A DNA stretch of 64,000 nt from positions 248,001 to 312,000 of the forward strand of contig NZ_JBFRBB010000001.1 in the NCBI RefSeq assembly GCF_040932035.1, written 5' to 3'. This document shows positions 27,233-35,401 of the stretch, one piece after another (within the stretch, counting starts at the first letter, position 1; every line of letters starts with the position of its first letter). A program made the position numbers and the translations under genes. Below the pieces are notes generated by a model. It had not been told where the DNA came from, ran no database searches, and saw only the letters and a list, made by a program, of their open reading frames with translations. The DNA comes from Hoeflea_A sp040932035 (lineage in GTDB: Bacteria > Pseudomonadota > Alphaproteobacteria > Rhizobiales > Rhizobiaceae).

Positions 27233-28969
27233 ATGAATAAGATCACAAGACTACTCTCAACAACGGCCATGGCGTGTATTGCTGCGGCCGCAGTTCATAA
27301 CGTTACCTTCGCAAAAGACCTTGTACGTGTGGCAACCATGCCTGCCGGTGCCGAGGTCACGGGCCTGAGCACGAACAAGGACGGCGACCTGTTTTTGAAC
27401 GCGCAGCATCCGGGCGGCAAGAACGTCTATGGTGACGGGGTTCCGCCCGCCTCCATCGGTTATGTCCAGGGTTTTGACCCCGACGCGCTTTCGGGCGGCG
27501 GCATGTCCATTCCCGACGCCTCCAAACACGGTGATGTCAATGTCGCCAACGGCGCCTACGTCACCTTCGGCAAAGCAGGCGACAAGCTTGGTTCCGGACA
27601 GATACTCGGCGGCGTTTACGATACGTCCGGCAAGCTGATGTATGTGTCCAACACGCCGGACTTCAATGGATTTGTGCCCCGTGGCGACGGCACCGCCTAT
27701 CTCTATACCGCCTGGGAGGGCGCCGGGCGCGATGGCGCCAGCACGGTCAGCCGCATTTCCCTGAAGAAGGTCGACGGTAAATGGCAGGCCGATCTCAACG
27801 CTTCCCGCAACGTCGATCTCGCCCCGGTGCATGGCGGTGCGGTTTTATGCTCCGGCATCGTCACGCCATGGGGCTCGCCCTTGCTGGCGGAGGAGTATTT
27901 CTTCTACGGCACGGAAACCTGGAACCATCCCGATAATCACGATGAAGACGAGAAGATCTTCTTCCGCAAGGGCAACGACATCAACTACATCAAGCCGAAG
28001 AACATGAGCCAGTATCTCGGCAAGATGTCCAATCCCTACCGCTACGGCTACATGATTGAGATCGTCGATGCGACAAGCGAAGACGGCGAAAAACCGGTCA
28101 AGCACTACGCCACCGGGCGGCTCAGCCATGAAACGGCTGCGATCATGCCGGACAACAAAACCGTCTATATGACAGATGATGATTCCGCCGCTTACGCCCA
28201 CAAGAAATACAATACCGCCTCCGGCGGCGTTTTCTTCAAGTTTATCGCCGACAATCCCGGCGATCTCAGCGCCGGTACGCTCTATGCGGCAAAACTCACC
28301 CAGGACAATGAAGCCGATCCCAACAAGGCCGGATTCGATGTCAGCTGGGTCGAACTGGGTCACGGCAACAATGCCGAAATAGACGGCTGGATCAGTGAAT
28401 ATGACGGCGTCACGGTTGCCGACTACAAGGAAGGCGAAACCAATTACATAAGTGACGCGGAAGTCCTCGCCTGGGCAGAAACCAAGTCCGGCAAGGATCT
28501 GGATGGAGACGGCAAGGTCGCCGCAGCCAAGGACGGTCGTGCCGCGTTCCTGGAGAGCCGCAAGACAGCGGCCGCCATGGGCGCCACAAACGAGTGGGAC
28601 AAACTCGAGGGCGTCACCTCGCACGGCAACAATGTCTATATATCCGCATCGGCAGTTTCCTTCACCATGGACAAGAGCTGGGGCCACAAGGACTGGTCGA
28701 CCGGTGAGATCGATAAGGCGAAAACCGGCGATATCGCCCTTAATGCGGAAGGGTGTGGCGCGACTTATATGGCGCAGACGGGCGATGACTACAACATCAC
28801 CCGTTTGGAGCCCTATGTGGTCGGCAAGACCACGGCTGACGGAAAGTGCGATCCGGGCTTGCCCGCCAACCCCGACAACATCCTGGCGCTGAACGACGGA
28901 TCGTTGATGATCGGCGAGGATGCCGGTCCGAAGCGCCACGAACTGGATATGCTCTGGCTGGTGAAATAA
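27233..28969 (+). CDS. PhoX-like (DUF839) secreted protein, probable alkaline phosphatase
   Basis: A 578-residue exported protein. Residues 1-27 form a Sec-type signal (no twin arginine, unlike classic PhoX). The mature chain has the DUF839 layout of a beta-propeller phosphatase, with A-Q-H-P-G early, C-S-G-I-V-T-P-W-G-S-P-L-L-A-E-E-Y in the middle, M-T-D-D-D-S and an E-D-A-G end region. A D-L-D-G-D-G-K-V loop near residue 422 looks like an EF-hand calcium site. PhoX enzymes use calcium and iron to release phosphate from esters in the periplasm. AGGGAGG lies 6 bases before the ATG. No convincing Pho box is seen upstream. Confidence 0.82.
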   Translation: MNKITRLLSTTAMACIAAAAVHNVTFAKDLVRVATMPAGAEVTGLSTNKDGDLFLNAQHPGGKNVYGDGVPPASIGYVQGFDPDALSGGGMSIPDASKHGDVNVANGAYVTFGKAGDKLGSGQILGGVYDTSGKLMYVSNTPDFNGFVPRGDGTAYLYTAWEGAGRDGASTVSRISLKKVDGKWQADLNASRNVDLAPVHGGAVLCSGIVTPWGSPLLAEEYFFYGTETWNHPDNHDEDEKIFFRKGNDINYIKPKNMSQYLGKMSNPYRYGYMIEIVDATSEDGEKPVKHYATGRLSHETAAIMPDNKTVYMTDDDSAAYAHKKYNTASGGVFFKFIADNPGDLSAGTLYAAKLTQDNEADPNKAGFDVSWVELGHGNNAEIDGWISEYDGVTVADYKEGETNYISDAEVLAWAETKSGKDLDGDGKVAAAKDGRAAFLESRKTAAAMGATNEWDKLEGVTSHGNNVYISASAVSFTMDKSWGHKDWSTGEIDKAKTGDIALNAEGCGATYMAQTGDDYNITRLEPYVVGKTTADGKCDPGLPANPDNILALNDGSLMIGEDAGPKRHELDMLWLVK

Positions 28970-28984
28970 GCTCTTGAAAAGAAC

Positions 28985-29014
28985 GCGGATGGCCTCGAGT
29001 TCATGGCCATCCGC
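28985..29014 (+). terminator. Hairpin behind the PhoX-like gene
   Basis: A perfect 10-bp stem, GCGGATGGCC (28985-28994) with GGCCATCCGC (29005-29014), closes a 10-base loop 16 bases after the stop of the PhoX-like gene. The following T run is weak (GGTGTTTG), so it may stabilise the 3' end more than end transcription. Confidence 0.5.
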
Positions 29015-29078
29015 AGGTGTTTGACACGTCATGCATCCGGCGCCGATGTCGTTCGTGATGGTTCCAGGAGAGTTACCG

Positions 29079-29876
29079 ATGCCACATCCGCTCATCAGTC
29101 GGGATCATGTCGAAACCTACCAGCGCGACGGCGTGGTGCTCGTCAGGGGACTGTTCAAGGACTACGTGGAGACGATCCGGCGGGGCATCGAGACCAACAT
29201 GTCCGAACCGGGTGAATACGCTGCTGAAAATCTGAAGAAGGGCGAGGGCGGCCGGTTCTTCGATGATTACTGCAACTGGACCCGAATAGCCGAATTCGAG
29301 GATGTCATTCGCAATTCCCCGGTAGCCGAAGTGGCGGCCGATCTGATGCGCTCAGATCGTGTGCAGATTTTTCATGACCATATCCTCGTCAAGGAACCCG
29401 GCACGTCGAAGCCGACGCCGTGGCACCAGGACGCTCCCTATTACTTTGTCGAGGGCGAACAGACGATCAGCTTCTGGGTGCCTGTGGATCCGGTCAAAGA
29501 GGCATCCTTGCGTTGTGTCGCCGGCTCCCACAATTGGGAGAAGCCGGTCCTGCCGACCCGCTGGCTTTCCGAGGAAGACTTCTACCCGGATCGCGATGCC
29601 TATATGCCCGTTCCTGATCCCGATGCCGAAGGCATGCGTGTCATAGAGTTCGAAATGGAGCCTGGCGATGCGGTGGCCTTCAACTACAAGACCCTGCACG
29701 GAGCGCGAGGAAACAATTCCACATCCCGCCGCAGGGCATTCTCACTGCGCCTGGTCGGCGACGACGCCCGCTATGTGGACCGCCCCGGCCGGACCTCGCC
29801 GCCATTTCCTGGACATGACATGAAACCGGGTGAAGCGTTGCGGGAAGACTGGTTCCCGGTCATCTTTTCGCGGTGA
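29079..29876 (+). CDS. Phytanoyl-CoA dioxygenase family protein (PhyH-like)
   Basis: A 265-residue Fe(II)/2-oxoglutarate oxygenase. The metal triad is visible: H116 and D118 in P-W-H-Q-D-A-P-Y-Y, and H207 in T-L-H-G-A-R-G-N. An arginine-rich stretch (S-R-R-R-A-F-S-L-R) follows at the place of the 2-oxoglutarate salt bridge. AGGAG 9 bases before ATG 29079 decides the start. The substrate is unknown; proteins of this subfamily act on lipids, secondary metabolites or osmolytes. It follows the PhoX-like gene by 109 bases, with a hairpin between. Confidence 0.88.
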   Translation: MPHPLISRDHVETYQRDGVVLVRGLFKDYVETIRRGIETNMSEPGEYAAENLKKGEGGRFFDDYCNWTRIAEFEDVIRNSPVAEVAADLMRSDRVQIFHDHILVKEPGTSKPTPWHQDAPYYFVEGEQTISFWVPVDPVKEASLRCVAGSHNWEKPVLPTRWLSEEDFYPDRDAYMPVPDPDAEGMRVIEFEMEPGDAVAFNYKTLHGARGNNSTSRRRAFSLRLVGDDARYVDRPGRTSPPFPGHDMKPGEALREDWFPVIFSR

Positions 29877-29985
29877 AGGGCCGAGCCGTTTGCCGAATGG
29901 CCAAATCCGTCAGAATCCAAACAAACAGACATTGATGTGGAAGAAATCGGAAACGCTTCGCCTGCTCCACTCGTCACTTGACATT

Positions 29986-30031
29986 TTAGGACGCTTGTCC
30001 TAATTAGATAGGCTATAGGACGATCGTCCTA
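29986..30031. promoter_or_regulatory. Two palindromic operators upstream of the TetR gene
   Basis: Palindrome 1 is TTAGGACGCTTGTCCTAA (29986-30003) and palindrome 2 is TAGGACGATCGTCCTA (30016-30031); the centres are 29 bases apart. Both share AGGAC-N4/6-GTCCT arms. A TTGACA at 29978-29983 just before palindrome 1 can act as the -35 element, which would place palindrome 1 between -35 and -10. Layout and spacing fit autorepression by the TetR protein encoded from 30100. Confidence 0.75.
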
Positions 30032-30099
30032 CAATTCCGGTGGCGGATTGTCGGCAATTGCTTTGCCATTCAGGTGCGCCCGGTTGAGGAGTGTTTTTC

Positions 30100-30675
30100 A
30101 TGCCCGGAAAGACAACACGTGCTGACATTGTGGAAGCCGCCGATCAGTTGTTTTATCGGCAGGGCTACGAGCACACCTCCTTCTCGGATATTGCAGATGC
30201 GGTGCGGATCTCGCGCGGCAATTTTTACTATCACTTCAAATCCAAGGACGAAATTCTGGATGCCGTGATCGCATTGCGACTGGCTGATACCCAATCAATG
30301 CTTGAGCAGTGGGAATCAGAAGGAAAGCGACCTGCGGACCGCATCCGGTGTTTTATCCGCATCCTGATCACGAACCGGTCCAAGATCATGCTTTACGGTT
30401 GCCCGGTCGGCACGCTTAGCGCGGAGCTGGCAAAATTGGATCATGGTTCTCAGGCCGAGGCGAACAAGCTGTTTGAATTGTTCAGGACCTGGCTGTGCAG
30501 GCAGTTTGCCCAGCTCGGCCACAAGGATGATGCCGACAGCCTCGCGATGCACCTTCTCGCTCGCAGCCAGGGTGTTGCCGCGCTCGCAAACGCGTTTCGC
30601 GACGAGAGTTTCCTCAGGCAGGAAGTTGAGCAGATGTGCGACTGGCTGGATTCATTCGTACCCGCTGCTGCGTAA
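30100..30675 (+). CDS. TetR family regulator
   Basis: A 191-residue regulator. The N-terminal helix-turn-helix is clear: A-D-Q-L-F-Y-R-Q-G-Y-E-H-T-S-F-S-D-I-A-D and then S-R-G-N-F-Y-Y-H-F-K-S-K at about residues 15-48. The C-terminal ligand domain has one notable cysteine in L-Y-G-C-P-V-G-T-L, a position where related regulators sense electrophiles or oxidants. ATG 30100 has GAGGAG 9 bases upstream; a GTG at 30091 is less likely. It lies 72 bases before a YciI-like gene on the same strand, so both are likely controlled by the twin palindromes upstream. Confidence 0.9.
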   Translation: MPGKTTRADIVEAADQLFYRQGYEHTSFSDIADAVRISRGNFYYHFKSKDEILDAVIALRLADTQSMLEQWESEGKRPADRIRCFIRILITNRSKIMLYGCPVGTLSAELAKLDHGSQAEANKLFELFRTWLCRQFAQLGHKDDADSLAMHLLARSQGVAALANAFRDESFLRQEVEQMCDWLDSFVPAAA

Positions 30676-30747
30676 AAAAACCATCGAACAGCCGGGGACG
30701 AGGCCCACAACGGGCTCGAACCCGGCAATTTAAGGAGAGCAATTCGC

Positions 30748-31035
30748 ATGTTTACCGTTCTGCTGAAATTTTCCGGCAACAAGGGCCAGGCCAGCCAGTT
30801 TATGGAAGGTCACAAGGAATGGATCAAACGTGGATTTGATGACGGCGTGTTTTTGCTGGTCGGCAGTCTTCAGCCGAATTTGGGTGGCGGGATCGTGGCG
30901 CACAACACGTCGCTCTCGGATCTTCAAAGCAGGGTAAATGATGATCCGTTTGTCGCGGAAAATGTCGTCAGCGCCGAAATCCATGAAATCGCGCCTTCAA
31001 AAACGGATCAGCGGCTGGAATTTCTGCTCGGCTAG
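30748..31035 (+). CDS. YciI-like protein
   Basis: A 95-residue protein of the dimeric alpha-beta barrel type. The pattern F-T-V-L-L-K-F-S-G at the start, G-H-K-E-W-I-K-R-G-F-D-D-G-V-F-L-L-V-G-S in the middle and D-P-F-V-A-E-N-V after residue 65 fit YciI, whose D-P-F segment and histidine form the putative active site. The reaction is unknown in general. AAGGAGAG lies 10 bases upstream. It sits in a two-gene unit with the TetR regulator and may be the regulated effector. Confidence 0.8.
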   Translation: MFTVLLKFSGNKGQASQFMEGHKEWIKRGFDDGVFLLVGSLQPNLGGGIVAHNTSLSDLQSRVNDDPFVAENVVSAEIHEIAPSKTDQRLEFLLG

Positions 31036-31095
31036 GCAGCATCCGTGGCATCCTTGCCATATGCGATAAATCCCGCCCGGCAATCCTCCAATGCT

Positions 31096-32958
31096 CTAAT
31101 TGCCGATAATCGGCGATATCACCGGTGTCGGCCAGGAGCCGCCGACAAAGAACTGTATGCTGTTGTCGGTCGGATTGGTTTCTTCCGTCGAGGCCACGGC
31201 TGCTGTTTCTTCGAGAATTCCGATCAGCGCAAGGCCGCCCCTTTGATAGGGGATGATCCCGGCCAGGCTCAAAATCGCATTTTCTCCGATGATTTCGCCT
31301 TTTGTTATTTCCGCAAGACCGTTCGAGAAGGTTGCCTCGAAAGCCGCGGTCTTGAACTCGAACGATCCCGTTGATATGCCGCCAAGGCCGAAAAACCGCT
31401 CTGTGGCCGCAAGTTCCCTGAACCTTACCGGATCGAAGGATGGAACGAAGCCGTTGGTAATGAAAAGGTCGAATTTGCCGGCGAGATCGGTCAGCCCGGT
31501 CGCCCAGGTGGGAAACGGCGTCGACAGGGCAACATTGAGTGTCGCGGTGCCCTGCGGGAAGGGGCCGCTGATGCCAAGAGCCGCGAGCGCCTGCTCGAGA
31601 TTGATGTCTTTCGCGGAAAAACGGACATCGCCGCCTCCCTCAATGCCGCTTTCGGCAAGAGTAATGCGACCGAGGAGCGAGCCGCCATAGGCGCTCGCAT
31701 CGCCGATATCGAACGTGGCGCGTCCTTCATCGATGCGCGCTGCTGCGGCCACATTGGTAAGGCTGAGCGGGCCAAGCGTCGCCGATTGTGCCGAAAGGCG
31801 CATATCCAGCATGAGCTGGTTGAGGAATGATGTGTCGATCGTCTTGGCAATATCCTCGCCGGTTCGGGGCAGTGGTGTGAAAGCCCGAAGGAACGAGGCG
31901 ATGTCCAGCGAGTTGAAGGCCAGGGTTCCCGATATGCCGGGCTTTCCTTCATATTGCTTGAAATCCAGCACGCCGATGCCGCGATTGCCTTCCAGTTCCA
32001 GGATCAGCTTGTCGAGCATGGCGCGGCCGTTTTGAAGCAGCACTTCGGCGTCGAGCGAAAGAGCACCGATTGCCTCGCCGGGCTTGATCTGCTCGCCCGC
32101 CCATTCCAGCGTCTGGCGCATCGATGGGCTCTTCATTGAAAGGGTGCCGCCGGCAAATGGCGTATTTGAAAAACTGGCTTGGCCGTCGAAAACCAGGTGA
32201 AGCGGTGTCGAGCGGAAATCGATGGCAACCTGAGCGGTTCTTTGCGCCAGCAGCAGCAGGGGCTGACTGGACTCCAGAAACAGCGTCACGGTTTCGCCGC
32301 GATAAATGCCGCTGATGCCGGCGTCCACCCCGCCATTGATACGCGGCCATGTGACCGTGCCGTTAATCGCGGTGATCTTTTCCTCGGTGTCATTGGTGTG
32401 GTCGATCCAGGTAAATGTACCGTTTTGGATCGTCACTTCACCGAGCCTGTAGGCGGGAATGGGCTGGAGGCTGTTGTCGCCTTCGGCCGGGGCATCGGCA
32501 TGCTGAACCGATGTACTGATTCCTTCCGATATCCGTCCCGTATTGCTGTTCCAGCTGGTAATGTCCCCGGGAAATTTTTCCACCGTGAATATCGGCCTGA
32601 CAAGAACGAAATTGGAAAAGCTTGGCTCGCCACTCAGTGCCGAAAGCACACTGAATTCGGCGCTCATTTCATCTGCAAAGACAATTGGCTCGGCCTCGGG
32701 AAAATTTCGCGAAGAAACACTAATGCGGTTCAATGCTATATGCGGAACCGGCCAGAATCCGATCTCCGGCGTATCGAGCAGTTCCACCTCGTGGCCGGTC
32801 CATGCGGAAATATCGCGCTCCAGCCGGTCGCGTACAAGGTCCGTGGAAATCGCGAAGGGCAACGCAACACCGCTGATCGCCGTGACAAGCCCTGCAACAA
32901 TCGCGATTGCCAGGATCCAGCGAAACCAGCCTCTGCGGTGTAATTTCTTCCGTTCCAA
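31096..32958 (-). CDS. AsmA family protein
   Basis: A 620-residue protein with one N-terminal membrane anchor (about residues 12-34) and a long periplasmic part with AsmA-type repeats. The start of the mature part, S-A-W-T-G-H-E-V-E-L-L-D-T-P-E-I-G-F-W-P, is the AsmA N-terminal pattern, and the C-terminal part has the D-L-A-G-K-F-D-L-F-I-T-N-G segment. AsmA-like proteins are thought to carry phospholipids between membranes or influence outer-membrane assembly. It stands alone on the minus strand, divergent from acetoacetyl-CoA synthetase. Confidence 0.88.
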   Translation of the reverse strand: MERKKLHRRGWFRWILAIAIVAGLVTAISGVALPFAISTDLVRDRLERDISAWTGHEVELLDTPEIGFWPVPHIALNRISVSSRNFPEAEPIVFADEMSAEFSVLSALSGEPSFSNFVLVRPIFTVEKFPGDITSWNSNTGRISEGISTSVQHADAPAEGDNSLQPIPAYRLGEVTIQNGTFTWIDHTNDTEEKITAINGTVTWPRINGGVDAGISGIYRGETVTLFLESSQPLLLLAQRTAQVAIDFRSTPLHLVFDGQASFSNTPFAGGTLSMKSPSMRQTLEWAGEQIKPGEAIGALSLDAEVLLQNGRAMLDKLILELEGNRGIGVLDFKQYEGKPGISGTLAFNSLDIASFLRAFTPLPRTGEDIAKTIDTSFLNQLMLDMRLSAQSATLGPLSLTNVAAAARIDEGRATFDIGDASAYGGSLLGRITLAESGIEGGGDVRFSAKDINLEQALAALGISGPFPQGTATLNVALSTPFPTWATGLTDLAGKFDLFITNGFVPSFDPVRFRELAATERFFGLGGISTGSFEFKTAAFEATFSNGLAEITKGEIIGENAILSLAGIIPYQRGGLALIGILEETAAVASTEETNPTDNSIQFFVGGSWPTPVISPIIGN

Positions 32959-33160
32959 GTCCCTTCAGACCTTCCATTCCGGCACGCAAAACCACTTTGC
33001 CGATGGGCAATAGGGGTAATGCGTTGTGTTGTCGAATGCAATTCGAGACCCCGCGAATTTGCTCTGTACGATACAAAAAAGCGGTCTGCTCCTTTATTTG
33101 TTGCAATGCAGCATGTTAAAGAGGCCGCGATATCGAGAGTTGCCAGGGTGGGAGGAATGC

Positions 33161-35113
33161 ATGATCGAACAAAAACCATTGTGGACACCGTCCGAAGAAA
33201 GGGTGGAAACCGCTGTCGTAACGGCGTTTGCGTGCTTTTGCGAGGACCGTTCCGGTGCGGACCTTTCGAACTATGACGACCTGCACGAATGGTCGATCTC
33301 CAACCGGGCCGATTTCTGGTCAGCTGTCTGGGATTTTTGCGGTGTTAAGGGAGAAAAGGGCGATATCGTCCTTGAAAACGGCGACGCCATGCCCGGTGCG
33401 CGGTTTTTTCCTGAGGCAAAGCTCAATTTTGCACAGAACCTGCTGAGCCGGAGCGGCGACGGCGATGCCATGGTTTTCCGGGGCGAGGACAAGGCACAGT
33501 CCCGCATGAGCTGGGATGAGCTTCACGCTCTGGTTTCGCGGCTCCAGCAGGCCATGCATGAACTGGGTGTCGGTTCCGGCGACCGTGTTGCCGCGATGAT
33601 GCCCAACATGCCGCAGACAATCGCCTGTATGCTGGCCGCCGCCTCCATCGGGGCCATCTGGTCTTCCTGTTCGCCGGATTTCGGCGACAAGGGCGTACTC
33701 GACCGTTTCGGCCAGATCGAGCCCAAGCTTTTCATTGCCTGCGACGGCTACTGGTACAACGGTAAGAAACAGGACGTTTCGGAAAAGCTCAAGATCGTCG
33801 AAGCCGCCCTGAAGCCGCTCAAGACGGTGATCGTGCCCTATGCCGGCGATGCCGACACTCTGGTGGCCTCGCTTGAAAATGCTGCGACGCTGGACGGGTT
33901 CATTGCACCATATGCAGCCCGTGACGTTGAATTCGAGCAACTGCCCTTTGAACACCCTCTCTATATTCTGTTTTCATCCGGAACCACAGGCGTTCCCAAA
34001 TGCATTGTCCATTCCGCCGGCGGCACATTGCTTCAGCATCTGAAGGAGCAGCAGCTCCATTGCGGGCTGAAACCCGGCGAGCGTCTGTTCTATTTCACCA
34101 CGTGCGGCTGGATGATGTGGAACTGGCTGGCTTCGGGACTGGCGAGCGGTGTAACACTTTGCCTCTTTGACGGATCTCCCTTCTATCCGGACGGCAATGT
34201 GCTTTTCGACTATGCCGCTGAGGAGAAATTTGCGCTCTTCGGAACCTCGGCAAAATTTATCGACGCGGTCCGCAAGGCAGGACTGAAGCCGAAAACCACG
34301 CATGATCTTTCCAATCTGCGTGCAATCACCTCGACCGGCTCGCCGCTTTCGCCTGAAGGGTTTTCCTTTGTCTATGAAGGCATCAAGGACGATGTGCACC
34401 TTGCGTCCATTTCCGGCGGAACCGATATCGTGTCGTGTTTTGTGCTCGGAATTCCGGTCAAACCGGTTTGGCGCGGCGAGATCCAGGGCGCGGGCCTTGG
34501 CATGGCTGTCGATGTCTGGGATGACGATGGCAAGCCGGTGGTCGGTGAAAAGGGCGAATTGGTGTGCACCAAGGCCTTCCCGTGCATGCCGATCATGTTC
34601 TGGAACGACCCGGAAGGCGCAAAATACCGTTCCGCCTATTTCGAGCGTTTCGACAATATCTGGTGCCACGGCGATTTTGCCGAATGGACCGAACATGGCG
34701 GCATGATCATTCACGGGCGTTCCGATGCGACGCTCAATCCAGGTGGTGTGCGCATTGGCACGGCCGAGATATACAATCAGGTCGAACAGATGGACGAAGT
34801 GCTGGAGGCCATCTGTATTGGCCAGGACTGGCAGGACGACGTCCGCGTTGTGCTGTTTGTCCGGCTCGCCGGGGGCGTGACACTCGATGATGATCTGATT
34901 GCCAGGATCAAATCGCGCATCCGTACCGGAGCATCGCCGCGTCACGTACCTGCAAAGGTCATTGCCGTTGACGATATTCCGCGTACCAAATCGGGAAAAA
35001 TCACCGAACTGGCCGTACGCGACATTGTTCACGGACGCACGGTGAAAAACCAGGAAGCGCTTGCAAATCCGGAGGCACTGGCCCTCTTTGCCGATTTGGA
35101 AGCGTTGAAATAG
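33161..35113 (+). CDS. Acetoacetyl-CoA synthetase
   Basis: A 650-residue adenylate-forming enzyme. It shows W-S-S-C-S-P-D-F-G, the P-loop-like Y-I-L-F-S-S-G-T-T-G-V-P-K, T-C-G-W-M-M-W-N-W, S-G-G-T-D-I, and the end pattern K-S-G-K-I-T-E-L with the catalytic lysine. The W-D-F-C-G-V-K-G start and the C-G-W-M-M-W block mark the acetoacetate branch and not plain acetyl-CoA synthetase. It recovers acetoacetate from PHB breakdown in rhizobia. ATG 33161 has GGGAGGAA just upstream; longer frames to 33026 lack a site. Confidence 0.93.
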   Translation: MIEQKPLWTPSEERVETAVVTAFACFCEDRSGADLSNYDDLHEWSISNRADFWSAVWDFCGVKGEKGDIVLENGDAMPGARFFPEAKLNFAQNLLSRSGDGDAMVFRGEDKAQSRMSWDELHALVSRLQQAMHELGVGSGDRVAAMMPNMPQTIACMLAAASIGAIWSSCSPDFGDKGVLDRFGQIEPKLFIACDGYWYNGKKQDVSEKLKIVEAALKPLKTVIVPYAGDADTLVASLENAATLDGFIAPYAARDVEFEQLPFEHPLYILFSSGTTGVPKCIVHSAGGTLLQHLKEQQLHCGLKPGERLFYFTTCGWMMWNWLASGLASGVTLCLFDGSPFYPDGNVLFDYAAEEKFALFGTSAKFIDAVRKAGLKPKTTHDLSNLRAITSTGSPLSPEGFSFVYEGIKDDVHLASISGGTDIVSCFVLGIPVKPVWRGEIQGAGLGMAVDVWDDDGKPVVGEKGELVCTKAFPCMPIMFWNDPEGAKYRSAYFERFDNIWCHGDFAEWTEHGGMIIHGRSDATLNPGGVRIGTAEIYNQVEQMDEVLEAICIGQDWQDDVRVVLFVRLAGGVTLDDDLIARIKSRIRTGASPRHVPAKVIAVDDIPRTKSGKITELAVRDIVHGRTVKNQEALANPEALALFADLEALK

Positions 35114-35344
35114 GGCGCAGCAACCTGCGGTAAGCGAGGTCGGGGACAGGCACGTGGTTAACCAAACGTATCGACGAAATTTACCGTCTTCTCCAACACA
35201 CCCGGGTGGTTACAATTCGTGAAGGTTTGTTAAGGATGCGTTAGCATTCCCGCACGTAACATACCATCAGTTAACGTATTCTCTGCACTGCTCGAGATCT
35301 GATCTGGTTTAGAATACAAGCCCCGTTTACAGCATTTGAATTTC
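35114..35344 (+). other. Gap behind acetoacetyl-CoA synthetase; possible small RNA
   Basis: About 230 bases with no convincing reading frame, ending in a very strong intrinsic terminator. TTAA-N7-TTAG at 35230-35244 is one base from a full CtrA site. A terminator this far from the previous stop often marks a separate small transcript or a long 3' UTR. I see no clear promoter and no known RNA family. Confidence 0.3.
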
Positions 35345-35372
35345 AAAGGTGCGCTTTGCGCACCTTTTTTTT
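35345..35372 (+). terminator. Strong intrinsic terminator
   Basis: Perfect 10-bp stem AAAGGTGCGC (35345-35354) with GCGCACCTTT (35358-35367) around a TTT loop, continuing into a run of eight T at 35365-35372. Because the stem starts with AAA it can also act on the minus strand, where fbpB ends 30 bases away. Confidence 0.9.
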
Positions 35373-35401
35373 ATGCTTTGAAAACAAAAGACAAACAACC
35401 G

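Noticed and set aside
27845..29095. Minus-strand frame of 416 aa opposite the PhoX-like gene
   Set aside because: Mirror of a real coding frame; runs past both ends of conserved domains and has no family likeness.
33974..35032. Minus-strand frame of 352 aa opposite acetoacetyl-CoA synthetase
   Set aside because: Antisense shadow without any recognisable motif or start signal.
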